DNA of 64,000 nucleotides, taken from Paraflavitalea soli (lineage in GTDB: Bacteria > Bacteroidota > Bacteroidia > Chitinophagales > Chitinophagaceae). A program made the translations under genes and the position numbers. The DNA lies in assembly GCF_003555545.1 (NCBI RefSeq), contig NZ_CP032157.1, positions 7,630,546 to 7,694,545 on the forward strand, in the 5' to 3' direction. The notes beneath the pieces were generated by a model that was not told where the DNA came from, made no database searches, and saw only the letters and a program-made list of their open reading frames with translations. Each line of letters begins with the position of its first letter. Within the stretch, counting starts at the first letter, position 1. Shown here piece after piece: positions 25,685 to 33,658 of the stretch.

Positions 25685-27613
25685 ATGATGAAAATGATCC
25701 TTTCGCTGGTGTTACTGGCCAGCACACTTACTACAACTGCTCAAGGGGGCACCCCCGTTGTTAGTCCCAACAAAAACATCCAGTTATTCACAGGTATCAC
25801 CGATGGCCAGGCCTGGTACCGGGTACTGTATAAGGGTAACGAGGTCTTGCAAAAGTCAAAGTTGGGTATAGAGCGGCAGGATGAGCAGTTTACCGATGGC
25901 CTGGTATGGAAGAGCGTATCCGCTGTTGAAAAAGTAAATGATAATTATACCTCTGTTAATGCCAAGAAGAGCAGTATGGTCTACAGAGCCAATAAAAGGA
26001 CCATTCACCTGCAGAATGCTGCTGGTAAGAAGCTGGATATTATTTTCCAGGTATCAGATGATGGTGTGGCATTCCGGTATTATTTCCCCGATGCGGCGGC
26101 TGATCGCAAGACCATTACGGCCGAACATACTTCCTGGCATTTTGGAAGTGATGTACAGGCCTGGCTGCAGCCCATGCAGGAAGCACAGGGTGGATGGGAG
26201 CATGTATACCCCTGCTATGAAGAGCACTACCTCCAGGGCATTTCACCCGCTACTGCTTCACCCTTCAAAGCAGGATGGGTATACCCCGCTTTGTTTAAAA
26301 AACAGGACACCTGGGTGCTGATCACAGAAGCTGCGGTAGACAGCACTTTCTGCGCTACCCGCCTACAATCCACGGCGCCCGATGGAGAATATAAAATAGG
26401 TTTCCCCGATACGCGCGAAGTATTTACCGGCAAAGGATCCTTGCCCGAATCCACCTTACCCTGGTATTCCCCCTGGCGCATCATCACTATCGGCTCTTTA
26501 AAGACAATAGCAGAATCTACCCTGGGTACCGACCTCGCAACACCTGCTATCCCCATAGATCATTCTTTTATTCAACCGGGCAAAGCTTCCTGGAGCTGGG
26601 CCCTTTTGAAGGATAACTCCGTGGTGTATGATGTGCAGAAGCAGTTTATTGATTATGCGGCTGACATGCATTGGCAGTATTGCCTGGTAGATGTGGATTG
26701 GGATACCCGCATCGGGTACGATAAAATAAAAGAACTGGCAGCCTATGCTGCTGCCAAAAAAGTAGGATTGATTGTATGGTTCAATTCCTCCGGCGATTGG
26801 AATACCACAAAGTATCATCCTAAGAGTGCCTTGCTTACCCGTGAAGCGCGCGACAGTGTATTTAGCAGGTTACAAACCATGGGCATCAAAGGCGTGAAGA
26901 TCGATTTCTTCAATGGCGATGGTCGCTCCATGATGCAGTATTACCTGGACATTCTACAGGATGCCGCGCGGCATAAATTACTGATCAATTTTCACGGGGC
27001 CACCGTGCCGCGTGGATGGCAGCGCACTTATCCGCATCTCATGAGTGCTGAAGCGGTAAAGGGATTTGAGATGATCACGTTCAGTCAGCAGGATGCAGAT
27101 GCGGCTGCCAATCACTGCACCATGCTGCCGTTTACCCGCAATGCTTTCGATCCCATGGACTTTACGCCCATGTGCCTGTATAAAATTCCTCGTATTGAAC
27201 GTAAGACCACCAGCGCATTTGAACTGGCTTTATCCGTAGCCTTCTTATCGGGCGTTCAACATTATGCCGAGACGCCCGAGGGCATGGGCCATGTGCCGGA
27301 TTATGTGAAAGGCTTCTTACGTACCCTGCCCAACCATTGGGATGATGTACGTTTCCTCGATGGCTTTCCCGGTAAGCTGTATGTGGTGGCACGTCGCTCG
27401 GGCAGGAAATGGTATATAGCCGGCCTGAATGGCGAGAACACCGCGAAGACCATTAAGCTCGACCTATCCTTCCTGCGTGGCAGGAAAGGGGCGCTCATTA
27501 CAGATGGCAGGGAACCACTGTCCTTTGTTCAGCAAGCCGTTGCTTCACCAGCGGGCAAACCAACAACGATTGAGCTGTTGCCGAATGGCGGGTTTGTGAT
27601 GCTGTTTGAATAA
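25685..27613 (+). CDS. Glycoside hydrolase family 97 (likely retaining type)
   Basis: The 642-residue secreted protein has a signal peptide ('ILSLVLLASTLTTTAQG'), an N-terminal beta-sandwich (about 25-270), a catalytic barrel (about 280-560) and a C-terminal beta domain, the full GH97 layout. The segment GVKIDFF places an Asp (residue 407) where retaining members such as the Bacteroides alpha-galactosidase BtGH97b have their nucleophile; Glu462 lies 55 residues later, the same spacing as nucleophile and acid/base in that enzyme. I therefore favour a retaining alpha-galactosidase-like enzyme over a SusB-type inverting alpha-glucosidase. The ATG at 25685 fits the signal peptide; the frame extends to a TTG at 25610. 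It stands alone and converges on the LytTR operon. Confidence 0.9.
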   Translation: MMKMILSLVLLASTLTTTAQGGTPVVSPNKNIQLFTGITDGQAWYRVLYKGNEVLQKSKLGIERQDEQFTDGLVWKSVSAVEKVNDNYTSVNAKKSSMVYRANKRTIHLQNAAGKKLDIIFQVSDDGVAFRYYFPDAAADRKTITAEHTSWHFGSDVQAWLQPMQEAQGGWEHVYPCYEEHYLQGISPATASPFKAGWVYPALFKKQDTWVLITEAAVDSTFCATRLQSTAPDGEYKIGFPDTREVFTGKGSLPESTLPWYSPWRIITIGSLKTIAESTLGTDLATPAIPIDHSFIQPGKASWSWALLKDNSVVYDVQKQFIDYAADMHWQYCLVDVDWDTRIGYDKIKELAAYAAAKKVGLIVWFNSSGDWNTTKYHPKSALLTREARDSVFSRLQTMGIKGVKIDFFNGDGRSMMQYYLDILQDAARHKLLINFHGATVPRGWQRTYPHLMSAEAVKGFEMITFSQQDADAAANHCTMLPFTRNAFDPMDFTPMCLYKIPRIERKTTSAFELALSVAFLSGVQHYAETPEGMGHVPDYVKGFLRTLPNHWDDVRFLDGFPGKLYVVARRSGRKWYIAGLNGENTAKTIKLDLSFLRGRKGALITDGREPLSFVQQAVASPAGKPTTIELLPNGGFVMLFE

Positions 27614-27615
27614 GT

Positions 27616-28311
27616 TTATTCCTGCCCCAGTTTTTTGTACAGGCTATCTTTATAGGTTACCCCCAGGGGCAATTCTTTATCGAGTATTCGGACCAGGCTG
27701 CCTTCTACAAATTGGATATGCCCCACATTAATAATGAAAGATTTGTGGATGCGGATGAATTGTTGTTCAGGAAGCAGTTCTCCGATCTTGTTGAGGGAGA
27801 AGTAGGAAGTATGGACCGCATTGGCCGTCACCACTTTGATATAATCGCCAAAGCCTTCGATGTAGAAGATATCCGGATAGGCAATGCGTAACAGTCGCTT
27901 TTGCACCTTTATAAAGATCGCATCACCCGGGGCCTGCGCCTGTGCAAGGGAAGCTACCTCTTTTGGCGCCACCACTTTTTGGATCGCTTTGATGAATCGC
28001 TCAAAAGTGATGGGCTTCAATAAATAATCTACCGCCTCCAGTTCAAAAGCTTCCACAGCGTATTCCATATAAGCAGTAGTAAAAATGACTTTGGGCGGAT
28101 GCTTGATCGATTTGAGGAAGTTGAGGCCCGTAATACCCGGCATCTGAATGTCCAGGAAAAGCAGGTCTACGGGCTCACGGTGCAGCCATTCGAATGCTTC
28201 GAGCGCCGTTTCACAGGTGCCCACCAACTGTAGGCTTTTTACCTGCCTTACATGCGACTCCATCAGTTGGCGTGCCAGTGGTTCATCATCAATAATAAGG
28301 CACCTGGTCAT
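27616..28311 (-). CDS. LytTR response regulator
   Basis: The 231-residue protein has a receiver domain (acidic Asp8-Asp9, phospho-acceptor Asp54 in LLFLDIQMPG, Lys98 in YLLKPI) and a LytTR DNA-binding domain over its last 100 residues ('IFYIEGFGDYIKVVTANAVHTSYFSLNKIGELLPEQQFIRIHKSFIIN'). It is the partner of the kinase upstream, whose gene overlaps its start by four bases. LytTR proteins bind pairs of direct repeats about 21 bp apart, and such a pair lies in front of this operon at 29428-29459, so it may control its own transcription. Confidence 0.94.
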   Translation of the reverse strand: MTRCLIIDDEPLARQLMESHVRQVKSLQLVGTCETALEAFEWLHREPVDLLFLDIQMPGITGLNFLKSIKHPPKVIFTTAYMEYAVEAFELEAVDYLLKPITFERFIKAIQKVVAPKEVASLAQAQAPGDAIFIKVQKRLLRIAYPDIFYIEGFGDYIKVVTANAVHTSYFSLNKIGELLPEQQFIRIHKSFIINVGHIQFVEGSLVRILDKELPLGVTYKDSLYKKLGQE

Positions 28312-29384
28312 TTAGGGGGATTTAGTTGAACACTTAAAGTAACGATAAATCTTGATTCCTCGGCTGCCGCCAATAGCTGATGGCGGCCGGGATATAATAG
28401 CTCCAGTCTTTTGCGCACATTGTACAATCCAATGCCGCCTTCCCTGGGGACTGCTTCTGTTTGCGGTGCTATGAGATTAGACGTTTGAAAAGTGATCTCG
28501 TCTTCATCCAGTGTCATGAACACCTGTACCTGGTTGCCGGGTATCTTGTAATGAAGTGAATGTTTAAAGCAATTCTCGATCAATGGTAAAAACAACAGCG
28601 GCTCCACCAGTATGCCATGAGGATTGCCTTGTACGCCGAATTGTATAACATTATCGTCGTTATGGCGTATCCGCTCCAGTTCCAGGTAGCTGTGCATAAA
28701 AGCAATCTCCTTCGCCAGCAATACCTTTTCTTCCCGCGCTTCATACAATACATACCGCATGATGCCGGAGAGATTGGCGATGGAAACAGATGTCTTCGGA
28801 GAACCCTGCAAACTCAGCGCATACAGATTGTTCAGCGTATTGAAGAAAAAATGAGGTTGGATCTGTGATTTCAACTGGTCGAGCTCCAGGCGCAATTTGT
28901 CCGATTGCAGCTGATCAACCATATGCTGCCGCTTGAACAATTCCCTGATAAAAAGAAATCCAATGGAGGTGAGCAGGATCAGCACCGTATACCCCATATT
29001 TTGTACCAGCCTGCCGTCCCAATGCCAGGGCTCCACAGAGGCGAGGTTGGAACGGTATTTTTCAGGAATGAAGGACAGGTTGATCATCAGCAGATAAGCA
29101 AGCCTTATATTGATCTCATACACCAATACATAGAATGGCAGCGATCCCAGAAACCACCAGGGTCGGTTATTGAACAGCGTGCGGGGCAACAGCCAGCGAT
29201 AAAAGAACAGGATCGAAGGCGCCTGTAGTAGCTCAAGGAAGATAAGGCTCAGGGTAAAAGAGAACCGGTCGAATATCTGCACCCCCATTGAGAAGGGAAC
29301 GATGACAAACAGGATAAAAAAGTAGAGCAGCTCCACCACTTTTACCTTCTTATAATAGCTCCAGTTTTTGGTTCCTTCAAACAT
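28308..29384 (-). CDS. LytS/YehU-type sensor histidine kinase
   Basis: The 358-residue protein has four hydrophobic spans in its first 150 residues, a short coiled coil, and the His_kinase domain of the LytS type with QIQPHFFFNTLNNL, where His178 is the phosphorylation site. A HATPase domain follows ('LFLPLIENCFKHSL', 'GGIGLYNVRKRLELLYPG'). It phosphorylates the LytTR regulator encoded next, with which it overlaps by four bases. There is no large periplasmic sensor, so the signal is probably sensed within the membrane or by the loops. Confidence 0.93.
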   Translation of the reverse strand: MFEGTKNWSYYKKVKVVELLYFFILFVIVPFSMGVQIFDRFSFTLSLIFLELLQAPSILFFYRWLLPRTLFNNRPWWFLGSLPFYVLVYEINIRLAYLLMINLSFIPEKYRSNLASVEPWHWDGRLVQNMGYTVLILLTSIGFLFIRELFKRQHMVDQLQSDKLRLELDQLKSQIQPHFFFNTLNNLYALSLQGSPKTSVSIANLSGIMRYVLYEAREEKVLLAKEIAFMHSYLELERIRHNDDNVIQFGVQGNPHGILVEPLLFLPLIENCFKHSLHYKIPGNQVQVFMTLDEDEITFQTSNLIAPQTEAVPREGGIGLYNVRKRLELLYPGRHQLLAAAEESRFIVTLSVQLNPPK

Positions 29385-29427
29385 GCTACAAATTAAAACT
29401 ACTGTACATGCAATGGGGGAGTTATTT

Positions 29428-29459
29428 CGCCCAATTTACCATTTTGCACGCCCAATTTA
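29428..29459 (-). promoter_or_regulatory. Paired direct repeats, candidate LytTR operator
   Basis: CGCCCAATTTA occurs at 29428-29438 and exactly again at 29449-29459, 21 bp apart. A related 7-base core in the opposite direction (ATTGGGC) lies at 29490-29496. LytTR regulators bind two direct repeats on one face of the helix with this spacing. The site is 44-75 bases upstream of the kinase ATG (29384) and about 95 bases from the S41 peptidase start (29553) on the other side. Confidence 0.55.
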
Positions 29460-29552
29460 AAGAAAGCCATTGAACCGGCAGGCCCCGGCATTGGGCTAAA
29501 ATACAATCATGCACGTTTATTCCTGCCACAATTTTGCCTGCAAATCAAACAC

Positions 29553-31199
29553 ATGAAAAAGATCGTTGGCCTGCTATTGCTTTGCATCGTGGCCTGCAGC
29601 AGCCAGGCCCAAACCAATAAACAGGTTACACAACTGGCAACATTCGGCAAAGTATGGGGATTGTTGAAATATTATCATCCCGCTGCCGCTAAAGGTAAGC
29701 CTGATTGGGACAAAGAACTGATACGCATGGTCACACTGATAGAACAGGTCCCAAACAGAAAAGCATTCGATACCTTGCTCGAAGGATGGTTCCGGTCTTT
29801 GCCTGCCGCAAAGCTATCCGATACACCGGTCAACTGGTCAGCCGATTCGCTGGCAAGGATCTTCACAGAAAAAGACATACAAGAATTCAGGGTTTCAAAA
29901 TGGCTGCAAACCGAACTGGTCCGTTTGTACCAGTACCACCAGCCCGATGCCAGCCGGTACGTAACGCGGTATTATAACAAACACTATTTCGATCATATCA
30001 TCCATACCGAAGATGCACATGAAAAACCTGCCTTTCCCGATCGGCCCATGCGTTTGCTGGCCCTCTTCCGCTACTGGAATACCATCACTTATTTTTACCC
30101 CCATAGAGAACGCATGCACAACTGGCACGATGTGTTGACCCGGTACATCGGTCCGTTCCTCGCAGCCAAAGATTCCATACAGTACCGGAATGTCATTCGG
30201 GCGCTGGTGCATGAGCTCCCAGATGCACATGCCTTTTTACAGGAGCCCGACAAAGCATATTATTTCACACCATTTCGAATTGATTATATCGAAGGGAAAT
30301 ACCTGGTCGCTGCCTGCGATGACAGTACTGCGAAGAAATGGGATTACCGTATTGGTGATGAGATATTAACTATTAACGGACAATCGACCCGCCACAGGGA
30401 AAAAGAATTGTTGGCGGTCACTGCAGGTACCAATGCAGCTTCACTGTACCGCAATATTGCCCAGGAATTATTGAAGGTAGGTGACTCCGTGATCCAGGTA
30501 AGCTTCAGGAGAAACAAAGAGGTGATTACCCGGCCCGTTGAACTCCATACCTGGCAGCTATACAGGCGCATGCCCCAGGCTCCTGCCAAACCATGGTGGG
30601 AGGAGATTGAAAAAGGTATTTGGTACGTTCGCTTTTGTCGTATCACTAAGGCAGATACACTGCGTCGGTTGTTTCAGGATATCCAACAGGCCAAAGCCGT
30701 GATCTGGGATATGCGCGACTACCCCAATTACCAGGTTACCGCCGCACTGAATAAATTTCTTTTTCCCGCAAAGACCCAATTGACCGAAGAATCCAATGCC
30801 TGGGATCTTTATCCGGGCACCTTTATCAAAAGCCCCCTCTATTTTACGCCAGTCGCCAAAGAAGCGTTGATATACCAGGGGCCAATGATCATTTTGATAG
30901 ATGAACATACACAGAGCCTTTCCGAATCAGTAGCCGCCGCAATGAAACTACGCCCCAATACCATTACCATGGGCCGGCAAACAGCCGGCACTACCGGCAA
31001 TATCACCTGGTTTACCATGCCCGGTGGTTTAGAAGTGAGTTATACAGGGGTGGGCGTAAGGGGTATGGAACAAGGGTTTTGCCAGGGCGGGGGCGTTAAA
31101 CTGGATAGGCCGGTTACCCTCACCCAGGCCAGGCTACTACATAGCAAGGATTATATATTGGAACAAGCCCTGCTGCATGTGAGCAATAACTGGAAGTGA
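29553..31199 (+). CDS. S41-family (tail-specific) peptidase, secreted
   Basis: The 548-residue protein has an export signal that may be a lipoprotein signal (IVAC, Cys15) or end later at SQAQ. Its middle (about 235-310) looks like a PDZ-like domain ('EGKYLVAACDDSTAKKWDYRIGDEILTINGQS'). The C-terminal part (about 345-530) is the S41 protease fold, with the serine region HTQSLSESVAAAMKL and 'MGRQTAGTTGN' matching C-terminal-processing-type peptidases. S41 enzymes cut periplasmic or surface proteins. It stands divergent from the LytTS/LytTR operon, with the paired repeats between them, and may be one of its targets. Confidence 0.85.
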   Translation: MKKIVGLLLLCIVACSSQAQTNKQVTQLATFGKVWGLLKYYHPAAAKGKPDWDKELIRMVTLIEQVPNRKAFDTLLEGWFRSLPAAKLSDTPVNWSADSLARIFTEKDIQEFRVSKWLQTELVRLYQYHQPDASRYVTRYYNKHYFDHIIHTEDAHEKPAFPDRPMRLLALFRYWNTITYFYPHRERMHNWHDVLTRYIGPFLAAKDSIQYRNVIRALVHELPDAHAFLQEPDKAYYFTPFRIDYIEGKYLVAACDDSTAKKWDYRIGDEILTINGQSTRHREKELLAVTAGTNAASLYRNIAQELLKVGDSVIQVSFRRNKEVITRPVELHTWQLYRRMPQAPAKPWWEEIEKGIWYVRFCRITKADTLRRLFQDIQQAKAVIWDMRDYPNYQVTAALNKFLFPAKTQLTEESNAWDLYPGTFIKSPLYFTPVAKEALIYQGPMIILIDEHTQSLSESVAAAMKLRPNTITMGRQTAGTTGNITWFTMPGGLEVSYTGVGVRGMEQGFCQGGGVKLDRPVTLTQARLLHSKDYILEQALLHVSNNWK

Positions 31200-31212
31200 A
31201 GCGCTGACGTTT

Positions 31213-33603
31213 CTACAACCGCGTCACTTCCCAAAAAGCTTTCTTGGGCTGCAGGCTTTGGTCAAACAGCAGCGGATAATCCTTTCTGCCTCTTACCGGA
31301 AAATTATCCAGCCAGCTGTTCCGGTCGGAAATATTCCAGAAGGTAACGCTGCTGATATGTTTGCTGTATTTCCTGAACAGCCCGAAAGCCAGTTTGTATT
31401 TTTCCAATTGCTGTTGTTCCCGTTCGGATGTAAAGGCCGTGTTGGCATCTTCCGGTCTGCTAGCCCTTGCTTCGTGTTCTTTGGGATAAACAGATATATC
31501 CAGTTCCGTGATCTGGAGTGTAAGGCCAAGGCTGCTGAATTGTTGCAGGGTGCTGTCCAGTTGTTCTTTGGAGGGTTCGTTAACAGCCCAATGCGCTTGC
31601 AAGCCAATACCATGAATAGGAATGCCTTTCGCTTGTAATGATTGGATGAGCCGGATGATCTTTGCTCTTTTGACGGCGCCGATCTCATTATAGTCATTGT
31701 AAAACAACAGGGCATTGGGATCTGCTTCATGCGCCCATTGAAATGCTTTGGCAATATATTCCTCACCAATGATCTGCAGCCAGGGAGATGGGCGCAGCCA
31801 TTCGCCGGCTTTATCCGAAACAGCTTCATTCACTACATCCCAGGCATATATCTTCCCTTTATAACGGCTTACCACCGTGGTGATATGGTCCTTCAGTCTT
31901 TGCAGCAATACTTCCTTGCTCACAGGCGCGCCTTTATCGTCCATAAAAAGCCAGGAAGGGGTTTGGTTATGCCAGCACAGCGTATGCCCGCGCATTTTCA
32001 TATTGTTGCGTTGTGCAAACGCTACGATGGAGTCAGCATCTTTCCAGTTGTATTCTTTCTCCTTTGGATGAACAGGCCCCATCTTCAGCGCATTCTCCGG
32101 CGTAAGGCTGTTGAACTGTTGTATGACCAGGGAAGCTTCATTGCTTTTCAAAGCACGCGGGGAAACAGCAACACCCATGGTGAAGAAGTCCTTGTAATAA
32201 TCCTTTAAGCCCTTTGTATTGGCGGCGGAAGCAGTACCCTGCCCGAAATACCTGGCCGCAAAGTCAATAAAGAAAGGCCAGTTGGGGCCCGTGGTATGGC
32301 CACCTTCGTGTTGCCGGAAAGCAAGTTCACCAGTCAGCACACCTGTTTCCTGTGGCGGCATTTCGGTAGTGCCAAGATCTTTTTTGCCGAGCAGGGTATA
32401 GACAGGACCTGCATGAACGGCGGCCACAAACATGCCTTTACCATCGATCCAGTTCCCTTCTACCTTGGGTGAACCTACACTGATGAATACAGGTCGCGGT
32501 GCACAGAGTGCGATCAACTCGTGCGCATCTACCGGCAGGTCATTGGGTGTCAGCGGACCTGCATACCGGATAAAATTGCCGGCAAACCAATGGTACTCGC
32601 CCGAAGATGCCAGGTTCTCCACTTGTTCACCAAATACCCGGCGAAGGATCTTGGCGCCGCCGGCGCCCGAAGAGCCAATAAACCCAATAGCAAACCTGGG
32701 CTCATAAGCCAAAGCCACCAGCGCCGCCTTTCCATATCTTGATAATCCCTCAATGCCTACGCGTTTGGCATCTACTGCCTTGTCTGTCTCCAGGTAATCC
32801 AATGCCCGGCTGGCGCCCCAGGCCCATGCTTTTAACGTGCCCCAGTCGTCTGCCTTGCGTGGCTGTCCTTTATTGACCAGGCCAATGATACCCTGCGTTA
32901 AACCGGCGCCGTTATCTGCCTGGTAGCTGGTGGGCACGATCACGGCATATCCCCATCCTTTGGTCAGCAGTTGTTGTTTCCAGCTGGGTGGGGCTTTCCT
33001 TGAAGTATCGCGGGGCGGATTGAATCCTGGCGGAAATACAAAACCAAATTCCATGATCACTGGCACAGGTCCTGTTGCCTGCGCAGGCGTGGTGAGGGTC
33101 ATTTGTATAGCTACTTTTATCGCAGGCCAGGAAGCATTGTCTACATGACCCGTCAGCTTTTTGGTTACCACCGGTATATCGCCATCCATCTCCTGGGTAG
33201 TGGCCACGACCTCCCACTCTACGTGGGGTGTTTTCGCAGGTGTGCGGCCATAGACGGCGGTATCGAATGCTTCCACAATTTCCGGGCGGCGTTTATTCCA
33301 CCAGGTTGTTGCCTCCGTTACCTTCTTGCCGTTTTGCAGCACCAGCGCGTCGGGCAGGGTGGTATAGGGGGAGGCCTTGGTTTCATCCGAATTGGCGGCA
33401 TCAGGCGCTTGTGGATTGCCCGATGGGCCACGCCTCGTAGAAGGGATGTTCAATTGCTGCAACATTCGTTTATAATCAAGCTGCGTGGCTTTGTTGATGC
33501 TGTCTACACGCAGACTGTCGGCAGGTGACATCCTTCTGAATTGTGCCTGCACACCAGTTGAAAGTAGTAAAGTAAGTAGGCAAAAAAAAGCAAGGGGCTT
33601 CAT
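31213..33603 (-). CDS. Bifunctional CE15 glucuronoyl esterase / GH10 xylanase
   Basis: The 796-residue secreted protein joins two enzymes. Residues about 50-430 are a CE15 4-O-methyl-glucuronoyl methylesterase domain: the serine motif is GLSRYGK (Ser288), where most members have GCSRxGK, and HEGGHTTGP holds the likely catalytic His. Residues about 440-790 are a GH10 endo-beta-1,4-xylanase with acid/base Glu593 in WDVVNEAV and nucleophile Glu700 in ITELDI. CE15 cuts the ester between lignin and glucuronic acid on xylan, and GH10 cuts the backbone, so the pair can free xylan from lignin-carbohydrate complexes. The ATG at 33603 fits the signal peptide; the frame extends seven codons more. It is the last gene of the lacI-SDR-GH115 operon. 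Confidence 0.93.
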   Translation of the reverse strand: MKPLAFFCLLTLLLSTGVQAQFRRMSPADSLRVDSINKATQLDYKRMLQQLNIPSTRRGPSGNPQAPDAANSDETKASPYTTLPDALVLQNGKKVTEATTWWNKRRPEIVEAFDTAVYGRTPAKTPHVEWEVVATTQEMDGDIPVVTKKLTGHVDNASWPAIKVAIQMTLTTPAQATGPVPVIMEFGFVFPPGFNPPRDTSRKAPPSWKQQLLTKGWGYAVIVPTSYQADNGAGLTQGIIGLVNKGQPRKADDWGTLKAWAWGASRALDYLETDKAVDAKRVGIEGLSRYGKAALVALAYEPRFAIGFIGSSGAGGAKILRRVFGEQVENLASSGEYHWFAGNFIRYAGPLTPNDLPVDAHELIALCAPRPVFISVGSPKVEGNWIDGKGMFVAAVHAGPVYTLLGKKDLGTTEMPPQETGVLTGELAFRQHEGGHTTGPNWPFFIDFAARYFGQGTASAANTKGLKDYYKDFFTMGVAVSPRALKSNEASLVIQQFNSLTPENALKMGPVHPKEKEYNWKDADSIVAFAQRNNMKMRGHTLCWHNQTPSWLFMDDKGAPVSKEVLLQRLKDHITTVVSRYKGKIYAWDVVNEAVSDKAGEWLRPSPWLQIIGEEYIAKAFQWAHEADPNALLFYNDYNEIGAVKRAKIIRLIQSLQAKGIPIHGIGLQAHWAVNEPSKEQLDSTLQQFSSLGLTLQITELDISVYPKEHEARASRPEDANTAFTSEREQQQLEKYKLAFGLFRKYSKHISSVTFWNISDRNSWLDNFPVRGRKDYPLLFDQSLQPKKAFWEVTRL

Positions 33604-33658
33604 ACGTTTATAATTTGATTGCAAGCAATGGTGTATCCACTAAATCCACAAAATCCTA

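Noticed and set aside
33616-33627. ATTGCAAGCAAT before the CE15/GH10 gene as a third LacI operator
   Set aside because: The half-sites are in the opposite order (TTGC...GCAA) with another spacing, and the spot lies within an operon.
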